Translations under genes and position numbers: made by a program
The notes under the pieces: model-generated
Databases searched by the model: none
Seen by the model: the letters and a program-made list of their open reading frames with translations, nothing else
Told to the model about the DNA's origin: nothing
DNA from: Nannocystaceae bacterium
Lineage (GTDB): Bacteria; Myxococcota_A; Polyangia; Nannocystales; Nannocystaceae
Direction: 5' to 3'
Length of the DNA stretch: 64,000 nucleotides
Assembly (NCBI GenBank): GCA_019694555.1
Contig: JAIBBS010000006.1
Location: forward strand, 20,628 to 84,627
Shown here: positions 62,272-64,000 of the stretch, piece after piece
Layout of the letters: every line of letters starts with the position of its first letter
How positions within the stretch are numbered: position 1 is the stretch's first letter

Positions 62272-63111
62272 TCACGCCGAATCGGTGATGCGCTGCACGA
62301 ATGCGATCGCCAAGCGTTGCAGATCGGCGGCTGCGGCGTCCGACCCTCGCAGCGTGTGTTCGTGGCTCAAGACCTCGTCCGCGAGCCCGGCGCCCAGGTT
62401 CGTGATGACCGAGATGGCCGCAACACGCATGCCGCAGTGACGTGCGACGATCACTTCGGGCACCGTCGACATTCCGACCGCGTCGGCGCCGAGCCGGGCG
62501 AGTGACCGAATTTCGGCCGGCGTCTCGAAGCACGGCCCCAGCAACGCGAGGTAGACGCCTTCGCGCAGCGTGATGCCCAGCGAGATCGCGGCGGAACGCA
62601 GTTCCCGCTGCAGCGCGACGTCGTAGGCCCCCGACATCGCGGGAAAGCGCGGGCCATAGCGCTCGTCGTTGCGACCGACCAGCGGGTTGGTGCCCATGAA
62701 GTTGATGTGATCGGTGATCAGCATGAGGCTGCCGGGCACCGCGTCGGCGTGCAGCGCCCCCGCGGCATTGGTGACGAACAACGTTCTGCAGCCCAATCGA
62801 TGCAGGGTTCGCACGAGCACCGCGACCGTCGAAGCGGCGTGGCCCTCGTACAGGTGGACGCGTCCGGCGAGGCACGCCACGTTCGCCCGGCCCAGTCGGC
62901 CCAGAACGAGCCGCCCCGCGTGGCCGGCGATGGTGGGCACCGGGAAGCCGGGAAGCTCGCGGTAGTCGATCGCGACGGCGTCTTCGATGCGATCCGCGAG
63001 GCCGCCCAGGCCCGAGCCGAGGATGATGCCGATGCTCGGCGTGTGATGCGGCGCCAGAGCGCGCACGCGCTCGGCGGCGGCGAGGGCGGGATCGGTCGCG
63101 AGGTCGTCCAT
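62272..63111 (-). CDS. punA: purine-nucleoside phosphorylase (trimeric type)
   Basis: A 279-residue enzyme splitting inosine, guanosine and their deoxy forms with phosphate. Motifs are ILGSGLGGLAD (phosphate-binding Ser33), GRVHLYEGH, VTNAAGAL and the purine-site segments GVYLALLGPCFETPAE and VGMSTVPEVIVARHCG, all of the low-molecular-mass trimeric PNP family. Start ATG 63111 with a TACGCT element ~11 bases upstream. It works alongside add and hpt. The SDR gene lies upstream on the same strand, with 50 bases between the SDR stop and this start. Confidence 0.94.
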   Translation of the reverse strand: MDDLATDPALAAAERVRALAPHHTPSIGIILGSGLGGLADRIEDAVAIDYRELPGFPVPTIAGHAGRLVLGRLGRANVACLAGRVHLYEGHAASTVAVLVRTLHRLGCRTLFVTNAAGALHADAVPGSLMLITDHINFMGTNPLVGRNDERYGPRFPAMSGAYDVALQRELRSAAISLGITLREGVYLALLGPCFETPAEIRSLARLGADAVGMSTVPEVIVARHCGMRVAAISVITNLGAGLADEVLSHEHTLRGSDAAAADLQRLAIAFVQRITDSA

Positions 63112-63161
63112 GGCCGCCGAGCGTACGCGGCGGGTCGAGCCGCGCGCAAGCGTTGCGGCAG

Positions 63162-63932
63162 TCAGACGAAGCGGCGTGCGAGCGGCTGCCACAGCGAGCG
63201 CGGCAGCGCGCTCATCGATCGCATCGCTGCCGCGATCGGCAGCGGGAACGCGTGCAGGGCCTTGCGCGCGACGATGGCATCGAGGATCGCCTGCGCCGCC
63301 TCGTCGGCCTGGAGCTCGAACGGCAGCTTGCCCGCACCCTCGTTCATCGCCGTCCGGACATAACCGGGGCGCACCTCGGTGACGCACAGCCCCTTGGGCT
63401 CGAGGTCCACCCGCAGCGCGTCGAGCAGACTCGACAGGTACGCCTTGCTCGCGCTGTACACCGCGAGCTTGGGCAGCCCCCGATACGCCGCGATGCTCGA
63501 CACGCCCACCAGCTGCCCACGTCCACGCTCGATCATCCCTGGGATCGCGGCCACCAGCGTCGCCGTCGCGCCGACCACGTTCACGCCCAGCATGTCCGCG
63601 CAGTCGTCCCACTGCAGCTTCGCGCTGTGACGCTGCCGCGCCACACCGGCGTTCGCGACCACCAGGTCGAGCCCGCCGAGCTCCGCATCGCAGCGCTGCA
63701 CCGCCGCGGTGATCGCCACGGGATTGCTGACGTCGACCACCACCGGCGTCGCACGACCACCCGCCTGCTCGATCGCCTCGGCCACGGCGCGCAGCTCCTG
63801 CTCGCGCCGCGCCGCGATCACGACGTGGATCCCCGCGCGCGCGAGCGCATGCGCGAGCGCAGCGCCGATTCCCATCGACGCGCCGGTGACGAAGGCAGTG
63901 CGAAGGTCGTGGCCTGGCATCGCGCGGAGCAT
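63162..63932 (-). CDS. short-chain dehydrogenase/reductase
   Basis: A 256-residue classical SDR with TGASMGIGAALA (TGxxxGxG cofactor loop, ~16-27), the VANAGVA segment (NAG), catalytic SSIAAYRG and YSASKAYL (YxxxK). The Arg pair at AARRE suggests NADP preference. The C-terminal FPLPIAAAMRSMSALP helix is like lipid-associated SDRs. Start ATG 63932, with ATG 63920 as an alternative. The substrate is unknown. The remaining 68 bases to the window end show no feature. Confidence 0.9.
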   Translation of the reverse strand: MLRAMPGHDLRTAFVTGASMGIGAALAHALARAGIHVVIAARREQELRAVAEAIEQAGGRATPVVVDVSNPVAITAAVQRCDAELGGLDLVVANAGVARQRHSAKLQWDDCADMLGVNVVGATATLVAAIPGMIERGRGQLVGVSSIAAYRGLPKLAVYSASKAYLSSLLDALRVDLEPKGLCVTEVRPGYVRTAMNEGAGKLPFELQADEAAQAILDAIVARKALHAFPLPIAAAMRSMSALPRSLWQPLARRFV

Positions 63933-64000
63933 CGCACACGGGATTGCACTTTCGTGCGGCGGCCGCAGGCGTGCGAGTGCAGCGGGGGCGTGTGCGGTCG

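Overview
The window is a very GC-rich (high GC3) stretch of bacterial chromosome with dense genes, many GTG starts and frequent 4-base (ATGA/GTGA) start/stop overlaps. The gene content points to a myxobacterium, probably of the Nannocystis/Plesiocystis side of Myxococcota. The signs are a myxobacterial-type sigma-70 factor, a Ser/Thr kinase fused to TPR-like repeats, many secreted lipoproteins with Ser/Thr/Gly-rich linkers, lamin-tail domains, FG-GAP, PPC and IgGFc-binding-type surface proteins, and stand-alone two-component genes. This placement is inferred from family content; no rRNA is present. No phage, insertion sequence or CRISPR array was seen.

Layout. 1-4 kb: a truncated secreted cysteine-rich repeat protein, an SCP2-like protein, argH, a C4 zinc-ribbon coiled-coil protein and a CAU-anticodon tRNA. 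4.3-8.7 kb: a surface-glycan operon (flippase, two glycosyltransferases, one methyltransferase) with overlapping genes. 8.8-18 kb: a multi-TM helix protein, an NRDE hydrolase, hpt plus an amidohydrolase, a MurG-like transferase, a sigma factor, an FG-GAP protein and CorA. 17.9-25.4 kb: a five-gene minus-strand cluster of surface proteins (lamin-tail lipoprotein, SNase/OB lipoprotein, five-fold lamin-tail lipoprotein, second SNase lipoprotein, HhH outer-membrane barrel). 25.5-39.4 kb: adenosine deaminase, a six-repeat PPC lipoprotein, a DUF5329 protein, an ECF sigma factor, a Ser/Thr kinase, a pentameric ligand-gated channel homologue, a TonB-dependent receptor and a lipoprotein. 39.5-46.6 kb: a MacAB-like exporter, an IgGFc-binding-like lipoprotein, a His-rich protein and a CNT nucleoside transporter. 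46.7-53.1 kb: a phosphatase/acyl-CoA dehydrogenase/kinase operon and hypotheticals. 53.1-64 kb: deoA, a two-domain ALDH16-type dehydrogenase and deoC, a three-gene signalling operon, purine nucleoside phosphorylase and an SDR.

How the genes may work together. Nucleic-acid salvage is strongly represented. There are two exported SNase-type nucleases with lamin-tail and HhH partners, a concentrative nucleoside transporter, adenosine deaminase, purine and pyrimidine nucleoside phosphorylases, deoxyribose-phosphate aldolase next to an aldehyde dehydrogenase, hypoxanthine phosphoribosyltransferase and a purine-deaminase-like amidohydrolase. Together these could turn prey or environmental DNA into nucleosides, bases and C2/C3 units. 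The genes are scattered over 50 kb in several transcription units, so a single system is an inference.

Two non-coding signals stand out. One is a 57-bp inverted-repeat element (46549-46714) with a related half-copy at 16650. The other is a recurrent TAnnnT -10-like hexamer placed only about 7-20 bases before many start codons, which suggests short-leader or leaderless transcripts.
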